Assembly (NCBI GenBank): GCA_964549915.1
Contig: CAZJWX010000015.1
Span: forward strand, 1-64,000
DNA: 64,000 bases
From: JAUZRW01 sp964549915
GTDB lineage: Bacteria > Chloroflexota > Anaerolineae > Aggregatilineales > Phototrophicaceae
Reading direction: 5' to 3'
Position 1 is the stretch's first letter, and each line of letters begins with the position of its first letter. Under the pieces are notes generated by a model, which saw only the letters and a list, made by a program, of their open reading frames with translations, searched no databases and was not told the origin of the DNA. The translations under genes and the position numbers were made by a program. This document shows positions 8,047-16,514 of the stretch, one piece after another.

Positions 8047-8850
8047 ATGCCTGAACTAACACAGTTTGAGTACAGCTTGGTCTACAACCTGTTCTCTTTC
8101 ACCTTCGCGACGATGTTCGCCGCATTCATTTTCTTCGTGCTGGCACGGCAGGATATCGCGCCAAAGTATCGCGGTGCGCTGGTGATGTCGGCGCTGGTGG
8201 TCGCGGTCGCTGGATACCACTACTTCCGCATTTTTGAAAGCTGGGAAGCGGCTTTCAGCATTGCGGAGGGCAGCGACGGCGCTTTCACCTACATTGCATC
8301 CGGTGAACCCTTCAACGACGCTTACCGTTACATCGACTGGCTGCTGACTGTGCCGCTGCTGGTTGCGGAGTTGATTTTCGTCATCAACCCCAACAACAAA
8401 GGTCGCCTGACCTTCACGCTGGCGACGGCTGCCGCGCTGATGGTCATCCTGGGTTATCCTGGCGAAGTGGCTGCCGACAACGGTACGCGGGCACTCTGGG
8501 GCTTCCTCAGCACGCTGCCCTTCGTTTACATCGTCTGGCAGTTGTTCAGCGGCCTGGGTGATGCCGTAGACAAGCAGCCGGGAGGGGCGAAAGTGCTGGT
8601 GCGCAACATTCGTCTGCTGCTGCTGGCAACCTGGGGCTTCTACCCGATTGTCTACATGCTGCCCTTCCTGTTTGAAGGTGGTGCGGCTGCCAATTCGACA
8701 GCTTTGGTCGCCGTGCAGGTGGGCTACTGCATCGCAGATGTAGCAGCGAAGGCGGGCTACGGCGTGATGATCTACGCCATCGCCCGTGAGAAGAGCATCG
8801 CCGAAGGCTACAAGCCCGGTGCTGCGGAAGCGGTTCTGAGCGCAGCCTGA
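8047..8850 (+). CDS. Xanthorhodopsin-like light-driven proton pump
   Basis: A 267-residue seven-helix microbial rhodopsin of the inner membrane. The helix C motif FNDAYRYIDWLLTVPLLVAE gives D97 (proton acceptor), T101 and E108 (proton donor), the DTE pattern of outward proton pumps. L105 predicts green absorption. K235 in helix G (IADVAAK) is the retinal Schiff-base lysine, with D231 as second counter-ion. H58 (GYHYFRIF) matches the His that pairs with the acceptor Asp in proteorhodopsins. The B-C loop is long, as in xanthorhodopsins, and helix E reads LWGFLSTLPF, where G152 could open a carotenoid-antenna fenestration (inference). CGGAGG precedes the ATG. No retinal or carotenoid genes are in the window. 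Confidence 0.95.
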   Translation: MPELTQFEYSLVYNLFSFTFATMFAAFIFFVLARQDIAPKYRGALVMSALVVAVAGYHYFRIFESWEAAFSIAEGSDGAFTYIASGEPFNDAYRYIDWLLTVPLLVAELIFVINPNNKGRLTFTLATAAALMVILGYPGEVAADNGTRALWGFLSTLPFVYIVWQLFSGLGDAVDKQPGGAKVLVRNIRLLLLATWGFYPIVYMLPFLFEGGAAANSTALVAVQVGYCIADVAAKAGYGVMIYAIAREKSIAEGYKPGAAEAVLSAA

Positions 8851-8875
8851 GCTTCGCTGCATCGTCGGATCATGG

Positions 8876-8900
8876 AGAGGTCGCCCCGTGCGGCCTCTTT
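8876..8900 (+). terminator. Terminator-like hairpin after rhodopsin
   Basis: AGAGGTCGC pairs with GCGGCCTCT (9 bp, one G-U) around CCCGT, followed by a short T-run. It sits in the 54-bp gap between the convergent rhodopsin and Uma2 genes. Confidence 0.6.
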
Positions 8901-8904
8901 CGAT

Positions 8905-9483
8905 TCAGGCATCTTCGAAGTCCACGCGGCGGTAGACATCGCGCAGCGCCAGCGTGCAGCCAATGGAAGGCAATTCCAGCACCGCGTCAGGCTCGTTGAT
9001 CTCGCCGAACTCCCAGGTCGTTTCACTCTTGCGGATGATGCCCTGTACCTGCACCTTATCCTGAGAGAACATCCAGTACTCTTGCACACTGGCCATATTG
9101 CGATACGCCCAGAGTTTGCGTCCACGATCCCGGTCTTCGGTGGAGGGGGATAGAACTTCAATGATGATGGTGGGATTGAGTAAGGTATTCTCTTTCGCGT
9201 CCGTATAGCGATCTTCACCACATACAACAACGAGATCTGGATAGAAATAGTGGTCTGCGGCAAATTGGGTGCGCATATCCGCTTGAAAGACCTCGTATGG
9301 CTTATCGAGCAATTGCCCGTAAAGCGCATACTGAATCGCACTGGTGATCTGGTTATGACGTTTGCTGGCACCCGCCATCGCATAGACTTGCCCGTCCATG
9401 AACTCATGGCGGATTTCCGACTCTTCCTCAAAAGCCAGATATTCTTCAACTGTCTATTTGGTGTGTATGGGCTTCACAGCCAT
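8905..9483 (-). pseudogene. Uma2 family endonuclease-like gene interrupted by an amber codon
   Basis: Encodes a PD-(D/E)XK-fold Uma2 (DUF820) domain: HNQITSAI, then PDLVVVCGE and IIIEVLSPSTEDRDRGRK, the usual catalytic Asp, Glu-Val-Leu-Ser and Lys positions. Reading from ATG 9483 gives MAVKPIHTK, then TAG at 9456-9454, then TVEEYLAFEEESEIRHEF, a textbook Uma2 N-terminus. The stop is a single C-to-T change from CAG (Gln), the residue expected there. Translation could restart only at ATG 9399 (MDGQVYAMAG), losing the first helix. So it is either a recent pseudogene, a sequencing error, or readthrough. The cellular role of Uma2 proteins is unclear; they are abundant in Cyanobacteria and Chloroflexota. 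Confidence 0.75.
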
Positions 9484-9615
9484 GTGAGTTCTCGACCTCT
9501 ATGCTGCTGTCAGTATATCACGAGACTTCTTGGGCGAGCCTCACAATAGCACTTCGCGGCGGATGCGTTACAATCCCCTGCCAAAGTTGAAACACTGGAT
9601 TTGGAGAATATACTG

Positions 9616-11346
9616 ATGTCGGAGTCACAGACGAAAAGCAACGGTGCACACCCTCTCAACGCGCGCAGCCGCACCCTGGTCGAAGGCAATGATCGCGCTG
9701 CTGCCCGTGCCATGCTCAAAGGCGCTGGCTTCAGCGATGATGATCTGAAGAAACCTCTGATCGGCATCGCCAATACCTGGACGGAAATCGGCCCCTGCAA
9801 TTTCCATCTGCGGATTCTGGCGCACGCTGTGAAAGAGGGGATTCGCGCGGCAGGTGGCACGCCTTTCGAGTTCAACACCATCAGCATCAGCGATGGCATC
9901 ACGATGGGCACGGAAGGCATGAAAGCCTCGCTCGTCAGCCGCGAAGTGATCGCCGATAGCATCGAACTGGTGACGCGGGCGAATTACCTGGACGGCGTGA
10001 TCGCGCTCTCGTCCTGTGATAAGACCATCCCCGGTACGATCATGGCCCTGCTGCGCCTGAATATCCCCTCGCTGATGCTCTACGGTGGCACGATTCGCCC
10101 CGGCAAGCGTCGCGTGCAGCAGAACGGTGAAGAAGTCGAACAGCGCCTGGATATCGTCAGCGTCTTCGAAGCCATCGGCGCTTACGCCAGCGACCAGATC
10201 AGCGCCGAGGACTTCAAAGAGATCGAAGACCTGGCCTGCCCCGGCCCCGGTGCCTGCGGTGGGCAATTCACGGCGAATACGATGGCGACCATCAGCGAGA
10301 TCATGGGCATCTGCCCGATGGGGATGGCGGATGTCCCGGCGGAAGACGACAACAAGAAGAACGTCGCCTACCGCGCGGGCGAGATGATGCTGGATTTGAT
10401 CGAACGGGATGTGCGCCCGCTGGAGATCATCACGCGCACCTCGCTGGAAAACGCCATCGCCGCCGCGACGGGCACGGCAGGCAGCACCAACAGCATCCTG
10501 CACACGCTGGCCTTCGCCCGCGAGGCCAACCTCCCCTTCACGTTGGACGACATCGAGCGCATCAGCCAGCGGACTCCGGTGATTGCCGATATGCGCCCCA
10601 CCGGGAAGTACGTCGCGCAAGACCTCTACGAAGCCGGGGGCATGCGCATGCTGGCGAAGAAGATGCTGGATATGGGCTTGCTCGACGGCAGCACCATGAC
10701 CGTTACCGGGAAGACACTCGCCGAAGAAGCTGCCAGCGCCCAGGAAGCACCGGGGCAGAAGGTCGTCATGCAGTCGCTGGACGAAGCCATCAAACCGACG
10801 GGGGGACTCGTGATTCTGCACGGGAATCTGGCACCGAATGGCGCGGTCGTCAAGCTCAAGGGGGATGAGCCGCAGCATCATCGCGGCCCGGCACGCATCT
10901 TCGAGCGGGAAGAAGACGCCATGGAAGCGGTGCAGAACCATCGCATTCAGAAGGGCGATGTCGTTGTGATCCGCTATGAAGGCCCCACCGGAGGCCCTGG
11001 CATGCGCGAGATGCTCTCGGTGACGGCGGCTCTCGTCGGGCAGGGGTTGGGGCGCGATGTGATGCTCATCACCGATGGGCGCTTCAGCGGCGGTACGCGC
11101 GGCCTGATGATCGGGCATATTGCGCCGGAGGCCATGGTCGGTGGGCCGATTGGCCTGCTGCAAGAGGGGGATGAGGTCGAAGTGAATGTGCCGGAGCGCA
11201 GCATCAATGTCTTGCTCAGCGATGCGGAATTGGTGCAGCGCCGCAAGAACTGGATCGCGCCGCAGCCCAATTACACGACGGGCGTGCTGGCGAAATACGC
11301 GCAGCTGGTCAAGCAAGCAGACGACGGCGCAATCACCAGCGCGTAA
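9616..11346 (+). CDS. ilvD: Dihydroxy-acid dehydratase
   Basis: A 576-residue IlvD, which dehydrates 2,3-dihydroxy-isovalerate and 2,3-dihydroxy-3-methylvalerate to the 2-keto acids of valine and isoleucine; it also feeds leucine and pantothenate synthesis. Cysteine ligands and signatures are clear: NTWTEIGPCNFHL, SCDKTIPGTIMA, and CPGPGACGGQFTANTM, with GRFSGGTRG near the C-terminus. The length is normal for the family. ATG 9616 is chosen, nine bases after a GGAGA site; the frame is also open from TTG 9601. The gene stands alone, without other ilv genes, but the Liv-type importer 4 kb downstream may handle related amino acids. Confidence 0.97.
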   Translation: MSESQTKSNGAHPLNARSRTLVEGNDRAAARAMLKGAGFSDDDLKKPLIGIANTWTEIGPCNFHLRILAHAVKEGIRAAGGTPFEFNTISISDGITMGTEGMKASLVSREVIADSIELVTRANYLDGVIALSSCDKTIPGTIMALLRLNIPSLMLYGGTIRPGKRRVQQNGEEVEQRLDIVSVFEAIGAYASDQISAEDFKEIEDLACPGPGACGGQFTANTMATISEIMGICPMGMADVPAEDDNKKNVAYRAGEMMLDLIERDVRPLEIITRTSLENAIAAATGTAGSTNSILHTLAFAREANLPFTLDDIERISQRTPVIADMRPTGKYVAQDLYEAGGMRMLAKKMLDMGLLDGSTMTVTGKTLAEEAASAQEAPGQKVVMQSLDEAIKPTGGLVILHGNLAPNGAVVKLKGDEPQHHRGPARIFEREEDAMEAVQNHRIQKGDVVVIRYEGPTGGPGMREMLSVTAALVGQGLGRDVMLITDGRFSGGTRGLMIGHIAPEAMVGGPIGLLQEGDEVEVNVPERSINVLLSDAELVQRRKNWIAPQPNYTTGVLAKYAQLVKQADDGAITSA

Positions 11347-11396
11347 TGATGTTTTGAACGACAAAGTCACAAACATCCATAGGCTGTCACCCCCCC

Positions 11397-12764
11397 TCAC
11401 AGCCCTGCCAGCAGGCGCTCTGCCAGCGGGGCGAAGGGGTGGTCTTCCTGCGCCAGCCCTTCCAGGATGGGGCGGGCATCGTCGGGGCGTCCGGTATCCA
11501 GGTAAATCCGCGCCAGGTCGTAACGCGCTCGGGGACTCTGCGGGTCGGCATCCAGCGCGGCCTGCACCTGCGCCAGCCCTTCCTCGCTCCGTCCAATCTG
11601 GTGCAGCGCCCAGCCCTGTGCGGATAGCGCCACCGGATCGAGTTGTGCGCTTCGTTCTGCCCGCGTGAACAGCAGGTACGGCTCCGGCACCAGGTAGGCC
11701 TCTTCCACATAGAGGCGGTCGAGCGCTTGCTGGTAGAGGGCATCGCCCTGCGAAAGGGCAATTGCCGAAAGCAACCAGGTCTCGGCGTCGGTCAGGCTGC
11801 CCATCGCCCGGTAGGTGTTGCCCAGTTCCGCGTGGAAAATCGCCGCATCCGGTTCCAGTACCACCGCCGTCAGCAGCGCCAGCACGCTCTCATCGTAGGC
11901 TTCCAGCGCCCGCCAGTAAATGCCCTCGGCATAGCGCACGTTGGCGTCCTGCGGAGCCAGCGCCAGGGCGCGTTCCAGCCAGGGTGCGCCGTCTTTGCCC
12001 TGCTGCACGCGCATCACGGCGACGTAAGCCATCGCCTCGGGGAAGGGGTAATCGCTCACGGTCGCTATCTGGAAGGCGTGTTCCGCCAGCGACCACGCTT
12101 CGCCGCTCGCCAGGACGGCTCCTACCCGCGCCCCCAGCGGAACCGGGGAGTCCGTCTCTTGCAGCACATCCAGCAGCGCCAGCGCCGGCTCCCGGTAGAG
12201 GTTGTCTTCGGCGGTCAGCGGTTGCAGCCAGGCAATCGCCGTCTGCGGATCGCTGGCAGCCAGCAGGGCACCGCCCCGGTAGGCCGCCCAACCGTTCTCC
12301 GGGGTGCGTTCGCGCAGCGCCAGTAAATGCCCGTAGGCCGCCGCCCAATCGCCCCGGCGCAGGCGAATGCTGGCCGCATTGCGCAGGTTGCTGACGCTCG
12401 CTTGGGCGCGGACGCTGGCTTCCCAGTGCGCCAGGGCGCGAGTCTCATCGCCCAGTTCCGTCCAAATTTCGGCGGCTTCGCGATGCAGCCGCGCAGACCA
12501 GCCGTTACTGGCGGCCTCGGCTTCGATGTTGTAGAGGTCGGTCTGTAGATTGGCGGGAATGGCAGCCGCAGCGGTGGCAGTCGCCTGGGCGATTTCGGTG
12601 GGGGTTGCGCTGGGGAAGAGCACCCCGTCATCGGGCAGGACGAAGACCCCCAGCCCGAACAGGATCGCCAGAACGAAAACGAGCAGCACAATAACCCGCG
12701 CCGCTCGCCACGATGATAATTTGCGTCGGCTCACTGGCTTATCCGGCGGCTGATTCCTCGCCAC
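11397..12764 (-). CDS. Membrane-anchored TPR protein
   Basis: A 455-residue protein with a basic cytoplasmic N-terminus, one membrane helix at about residues 22-45 (ARVIVLLVFVLAILFGLGVF), then a long extracytoplasmic stretch of tetratricopeptide-like helical repeats. Typical repeat pieces are AEIWTELGDETRALAHWEAS, AELGNTYRAMGSLTDAETW and RYDLARIYLDTGRPDDARP. TPR domains mediate protein contacts; no enzymatic motif is present. Its start lies inside the end of the receiver gene (26-bp overlap), so the two are translated from one mRNA and may act together. Confidence 0.82.
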   Translation of the reverse strand: MARNQPPDKPVSRRKLSSWRAARVIVLLVFVLAILFGLGVFVLPDDGVLFPSATPTEIAQATATAAAAIPANLQTDLYNIEAEAASNGWSARLHREAAEIWTELGDETRALAHWEASVRAQASVSNLRNAASIRLRRGDWAAAYGHLLALRERTPENGWAAYRGGALLAASDPQTAIAWLQPLTAEDNLYREPALALLDVLQETDSPVPLGARVGAVLASGEAWSLAEHAFQIATVSDYPFPEAMAYVAVMRVQQGKDGAPWLERALALAPQDANVRYAEGIYWRALEAYDESVLALLTAVVLEPDAAIFHAELGNTYRAMGSLTDAETWLLSAIALSQGDALYQQALDRLYVEEAYLVPEPYLLFTRAERSAQLDPVALSAQGWALHQIGRSEEGLAQVQAALDADPQSPRARYDLARIYLDTGRPDDARPILEGLAQEDHPFAPLAERLLAGL

Positions 12765-13473
12765 CCAGTCCCGTCTCCTCCGGCTGTTCGCCGTTGAGCG
12801 CCATCGTCACCAGCTTTTCGACCTGGGCGGGCGTGAAGGGTTTAATCAGGTAGCTGTGGATGTTTTGCAGCTTGCCGATCAAGCGGTTGGCCGGGTCACC
12901 GAAGGCGGTGATGACGATGATCTGCGGCATCTCTTTCTCGATGCTGGTGTAGTGCTCCTTGATCTGATCGAGCATCTTCCAGCCCGTGATGTCCGGCAGG
13001 CCGATGTCCATCACGACGATTTCCGGGTTGATCTGCTTGAGCTTCTCCAGCCCGGATGTACCGCGTGTCTCGTGGTGCGCGTTCAGGCCGATGCCCTGGA
13101 GGGTCGCCTCGATGACTTCGCCCAATTCGACGGTATCTTCTACAATCAGCACCGTCGCGCTCTCTTGCGGCTGCGCCGTTTCAGCTTCGGCGACGGTTTC
13201 GGTGTCAGCAGTGGTGGTGGCCGTAGTGGCCTGCCTTTCCTCTTCCGTCAGGGACGAATCCTGCGCCTCGTTGCGTTCCGCGCCTTCGACTTTCAGGCGC
13301 ACCGTCATGTTAACGCCCGTGTCGCTGTTGGGCAGGGACGAAGCAGGTTCCTGGACGGCAGGCACCGTCGAGGTACGCAGGTTGGAAAGGGGGTCGCGGC
13401 GCTCCCGATTATCCGGGGAACCTTCTGCCTTGTAAGCCATTTTCGGTTTGATAGTCTCAGAATTTTGAGCCAT
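12739..13473 (-). CDS. Response regulator receiver protein with disordered N-terminal region
   Basis: A 244-residue protein. The first 100 or so residues are low-complexity, rich in Thr, Glu and Ala (TTATTTADTETVAEAETAQ). The receiver domain follows: VLIVEDTVELGEV with the acidic pocket, the phospho-acceptor Asp in VVMDIGLPD, Thr in VITAFGD, and Lys in YLIKPF, all intact. No output domain is present. It overlaps the downstream TPR gene by 26 bp. No histidine kinase is adjacent, so the partner is unknown. Being intact, it contrasts with the receiver at 51-419 where the Lys is replaced. Confidence 0.88.
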   Translation of the reverse strand: MAQNSETIKPKMAYKAEGSPDNRERRDPLSNLRTSTVPAVQEPASSLPNSDTGVNMTVRLKVEGAERNEAQDSSLTEEERQATTATTTADTETVAEAETAQPQESATVLIVEDTVELGEVIEATLQGIGLNAHHETRGTSGLEKLKQINPEIVVMDIGLPDITGWKMLDQIKEHYTSIEKEMPQIIVITAFGDPANRLIGKLQNIHSYLIKPFTPAQVEKLVTMALNGEQPEETGLGGEESAAG

Positions 13474-13601
13474 GCGTAAAATCCGGCACTATATCTGTTT
13501 TGGGGTTCACCATCACGCTTCATTCAGAGTATAACACGGGGAAGCGTTCGCAAACCCTTGACTGCTCAGTTCAACAACATTTTTAACGTTTTCGGAAGCG
13601 A

Positions 13602-14333
13602 ATGACAAAGAACCTGACAAATTTCAAACATCTGTTCACTGTGACGCTCGAATCCGCCGATGAAATCGCACTCCTGGGCGCTGCACCGGGTGGGGCGCTG
13701 CACGCCGAGAGCTTCGCCGAAGCGGGCGATGTGGTCATCCGCTGGCGCGTATCTGCGGATGGGCAAGAAATCCAGCGCCTGCCAGAAGAGAGCGCGGCCT
13801 TTGCGGAACTGCCCCCTGGCCTGACTGCGCCGCAAACGCTGCCTCCCGGGCATCCCTGGGATTTCAGCGGGGCACGGCTGCGAGGCTTGCGCGAAGAAGA
13901 CCGCGTGAGCACCCTGGTGCAGCCGCTGACCATCATGCAGAAGATGCCGCTGATCTCGCACCTGGGACTCGCCATCACGCCGATGCAGTTGCTGGGTGTG
14001 GCGGAAAGCCGCCTGCTGGCCGCCGCGACCTTCCCGGCGGGGGATGGAGTCCTCTGCCGCCGCGTGCGTCTGGCTTATGCACTTGCCACTGTACAGCACG
14101 ATGACGATGGCTTGCCCTACGATTACGACACGATTCCGCTGTACTTGCTCCATGCGTATAAGCCAGATGCCGACGAACCGCCACCGCTCGAAGACTCCCT
14201 GAGTGATTTGGCCGGAGTCGCGATTCCGCGCCCGATGGACTGCCTCTATTACGAAGGCCGTTTGATCGTGGCGGATGCGGGACTGCCAGGCGAGGCCAGT
14301 CGGGTGCTGGTCTTCGAGCATGTGATGACGTGA
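13602..14333 (+). CDS. Hypothetical protein, function unknown
   Basis: A 243-residue soluble protein I do not recognise. The frame has strong coding character. It lacks a signal peptide and membrane segments. A Pro-rich central stretch (LPPGLTAPQTLPPGHPWDF) separates two beta-rich parts; the C-terminal half has a YDYDTIPLYLLHAY segment. It is transcribed divergently from the receiver-TPR pair across about 130 bp. An inverted copy of the interspersed repeat begins 18 bp after its stop codon. Confidence 0.7.
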   Translation: MTKNLTNFKHLFTVTLESADEIALLGAAPGGALHAESFAEAGDVVIRWRVSADGQEIQRLPEESAAFAELPPGLTAPQTLPPGHPWDFSGARLRGLREEDRVSTLVQPLTIMQKMPLISHLGLAITPMQLLGVAESRLLAAATFPAGDGVLCRRVRLAYALATVQHDDDGLPYDYDTIPLYLLHAYKPDADEPPPLEDSLSDLAGVAIPRPMDCLYYEGRLIVADAGLPGEASRVLVFEHVMT

Positions 14334-14350
14334 ATCGCTGTAGTCGGACA

Positions 14351-14444
14351 GAATCCACTGGCGTGGATTTGCCATTCCACTTCTCACACAAAACGACAAG
14401 TCTTGATGCCAGGTCAGGCCAGAAGAACCACCTTGTTAAATAAG
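14351..14444 (-). repeat. Interspersed 94-bp repeat, copy 2 (inverted)
   Basis: The reverse complement of this segment matches 20652-20745 closely along the full 94 bases (differences at a handful of positions) and shares the core with copy 1. It fills the space between the stop codon at 14333 and the CRP-like palindrome at 14447, which it directly abuts. Confidence 0.9.
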
Positions 14445-14446
14445 AC

Positions 14447-14470
14447 AAATTGTGATGAACGTCACAATTT
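14447..14470. promoter_or_regulatory. CRP/FNR-family operator-like palindrome
   Basis: AAATTGTGA-N6-TCACAATTT is a perfect 9-bp inverted repeat that contains the Escherichia coli CRP half-sites TGTGA-N6-TCACA. Its centre lies about 68 bp before the transcription start predicted from the TACAAT box at 14515, a classic upstream activator position. A CRP/FNR-type regulator of maoC is inferred; no such regulator gene is in the window. Confidence 0.65.
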
Positions 14471-14491
14471 CGGGAACGGCAATTGCTGGTG

Positions 14492-14520
14492 TTTCGCAAA
14501 TGCGCGGTTTTGGCTACAAT
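14492..14520 (+). promoter_or_regulatory. Putative sigma-70-type promoter of the MaoC gene
   Basis: TTTCGC at 14492-14497, a 17-base spacer, and TACAAT at 14515-14520. The -35 box is weak, which suits an activator-dependent promoter with the CRP-like site just upstream. Confidence 0.45.
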
Positions 14521-14580
14521 GGGGGCATCACACCAAAGATTTGTTAGAATGTTATTCTATTCATCACTACGGGAGATATC

Positions 14581-14979
14581 ATGGCAGTAGAAGTGGGCAT
14601 GAGCGCCAGCCGCACCCGGCGCGTGACCAGCGAAGACATCGAATTATTCGCCCGCGTTTCCGGCGATACCAATCCCGTTCACCTCGACGCAGCATACGCC
14701 GCCAACACCCAATTCGGCAAGCGCATCGCGCATGGCATGTTCAGCGTCAGCATCATCTCGGCGATTCTGGGTAACGACCTCCCCGGACATGGGACAATCT
14801 ACCTGGGGCAGGACGTGAAGTTCAAAGCGCCGGTCTATATGGATGACGAAGTAACCGTCACCGTAGAATGTGTGCAATACCGCGAAGATAAGCGCATCGC
14901 GACCTTCAAGACGACAGCGACCAATCAGGATGGGACGCTGCTGTTGGAAGGCGAAGCCGTGGTCATTGCGCCAGAATGA
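14581..14979 (+). CDS. MaoC-like (R)-specific enoyl-CoA hydratase
   Basis: A 132-residue single hot-dog domain protein of the PhaJ/MaoC type, expected to hydrate trans-2-enoyl-CoA to (R)-3-hydroxyacyl-CoA. The hydratase motif FARVSGDTNPVHLDAAYA carries the catalytic Asp and His, and FGKRIAHGMFSVS is the usual follow-up. The length is typical for the short bacterial enzymes, which work as dimers in the cytoplasm. GGGAG precedes ATG 14581. It seems monocistronic. The upstream CRP-like palindrome suggests control by a cyclic nucleotide or redox regulator, sensible for fatty-acid or storage-polymer metabolism. No phaC gene is seen. Confidence 0.9.
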   Translation: MAVEVGMSASRTRRVTSEDIELFARVSGDTNPVHLDAAYAANTQFGKRIAHGMFSVSIISAILGNDLPGHGTIYLGQDVKFKAPVYMDDEVTVTVECVQYREDKRIATFKTTATNQDGTLLLEGEAVVIAPE

Positions 14980-15212
14980 CGCATTTCCGGGGGACTCACG
15001 GCCCAATTGCGCAGATTTCGTACATTCAACACGAGACCCCTGCCCAAAAACCGACATCACGAACGAACGTTGTCGTCTGAAAACGCAGTACACTACCTTG
15101 TGCTCTGCCCCGCCCCACAGGCCGGGAGGGGATATCAAACGCGCGCGACTTTCGTCTGCGCGAAGTGCCTGAAGAAACATTCTTTTTTCATCCCAAGGAG
15201 GAAATTGGAACT

Positions 15213-16514
15213 ATGGCTCGTAAACTGTTGATTAGCGCATTGCTGCTCGTGCTGACCGTGCCGTTCTTCGGCGCGCAAGCCCAGGAAGAACCGATCCGCG
15301 TCGGCCTCGTGACCGACCTCTCCGGCTGGCTTTCAATCTATGGTGTGGAACAGGTGCAGGGTTTTGAACTCGGTCTGCTCTACGCCGCTGGCATCGACCC
15401 CAGCGAATATGACAGCGTGGAAGATGCGTTGGCGGATGTGACGGTTGCAGGTCGCCCGATTGAACTGCTGGTGCGCGACTACGGCAGCGAAGACCCGACG
15501 GCTGACAGCGACAACGCCGCTACCGCGACCCGTGAACTGATCGAATCGGACTTTGCGGATGTGATCGTCGGCACCCCGAACAGCGGTGCTGCGGTGCAGG
15601 TGCAGACGCTGACCAGCCCCGATGAATACGACGTGCTGTTCATGGCGGGTCCCTCGGCGGCTCCTGGCCTGACGGGCGAAACCTTCAACGTCAATACCTT
15701 CCGCGTCTGCCGCAACACCCTGCAGGACGCGCAGGCACTGGCAACCACCATTGACACAGACAGCAGCTATGTTGTTCTGGCCGTGGATACCGCCTTCGGG
15801 CGTGGCACGGGTGCCGCCTTCGACCTGGCCTTCAGCGCCGTTGGTGCGGAAGCCGCTGCTGAAACCATCCTCGTCCCGTCCGATACCGTCGACTTCACCC
15901 CGTACCTGCAGCAGGTGCTGGATAGCGGCGCGGACATCAACGTGCAGGTCTGGGCTGGCGCTGGTGGCATCACCCTGGCACAGCAGACCGTCGAACTCGG
16001 CGTGCTGGATCAGATGCAGCTCGTGACGGGCACCAACTCCAACGACATCGTTGCCGCTGCACCGCCGCCGGCAGGCACGGTTGCGTACATCGTGTACCAG
16101 TACACGCTGCCGGACAACGAAGTCAACGACTGGATGGTCGAGAAGCACATTGAACTGTTCGAAGATGTGCCGGATCTGTTCACCGAATGCGCGTTCGCGA
16201 CCGCTCAGGCACTCTACGCTGGCCTGGAAGCCACCGAAGGTGATCCCTTCCCCGAAGCCATGATCCCGGCGCTGGAAGGCCTGACCTGGGATGGCCCCAA
16301 GGGCGAATACACCCTGCGTCCGTCCGATCATCAGGTGCTGGCTCCGCAGTACGTGATTGAATTCACGGGCGTGGAAGATGTGGAACTGGCAGATGGCCTG
16401 ACCGTGACCCTGCCGCAGTACAACCTGCTCGCAGAAATCTCCGCTGAAGATTCCGCGCCGCCCTGCCTGCTGCCGGAAGACATGGCAGATCGCTGCGAAA
16501 TGGGCATGGAATAA
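15213..16514 (+). CDS. livK: Branched-chain amino acid/amide ABC transporter substrate-binding protein
   Basis: A 433-residue periplasmic-type binding protein of the LivJ/LivK family (Peripla_BP_6). The signal peptide is MARKLLISALLLVLTVPFFG with likely cleavage after AQAQ; no lipobox Cys is present. The mature protein begins IRVGLVTDLSGWLSIYGVEQVQG, the usual first strand and helix. It binds the ligand and passes it to LivHM. Ligand specificity cannot be read; urea, amides and branched amino acids are all possible for such operons. ATG 15213 is chosen because AAGGAGG lies 11 bases upstream and the signal peptide begins there. It is first in the five-gene operon, 411 bp ahead of livG. Confidence 0.9.
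   Translation: MARKLLISALLLVLTVPFFGAQAQEEPIRVGLVTDLSGWLSIYGVEQVQGFELGLLYAAGIDPSEYDSVEDALADVTVAGRPIELLVRDYGSEDPTADSDNAATATRELIESDFADVIVGTPNSGAAVQVQTLTSPDEYDVLFMAGPSAAPGLTGETFNVNTFRVCRNTLQDAQALATTIDTDSSYVVLAVDTAFGRGTGAAFDLAFSAVGAEAAAETILVPSDTVDFTPYLQQVLDSGADINVQVWAGAGGITLAQQTVELGVLDQMQLVTGTNSNDIVAAAPPPAGTVAYIVYQYTLPDNEVNDWMVEKHIELFEDVPDLFTECAFATAQALYAGLEATEGDPFPEAMIPALEGLTWDGPKGEYTLRPSDHQVLAPQYVIEFTGVEDVELADGLTVTLPQYNLLAEISAEDSAPPCLLPEDMADRCEMGME

Noticed and set aside
9625..11400. Minus-strand frame of 591 codons
   Set aside because: It lies opposite ilvD, whose cysteine motifs are complete. The shadow has no domain.
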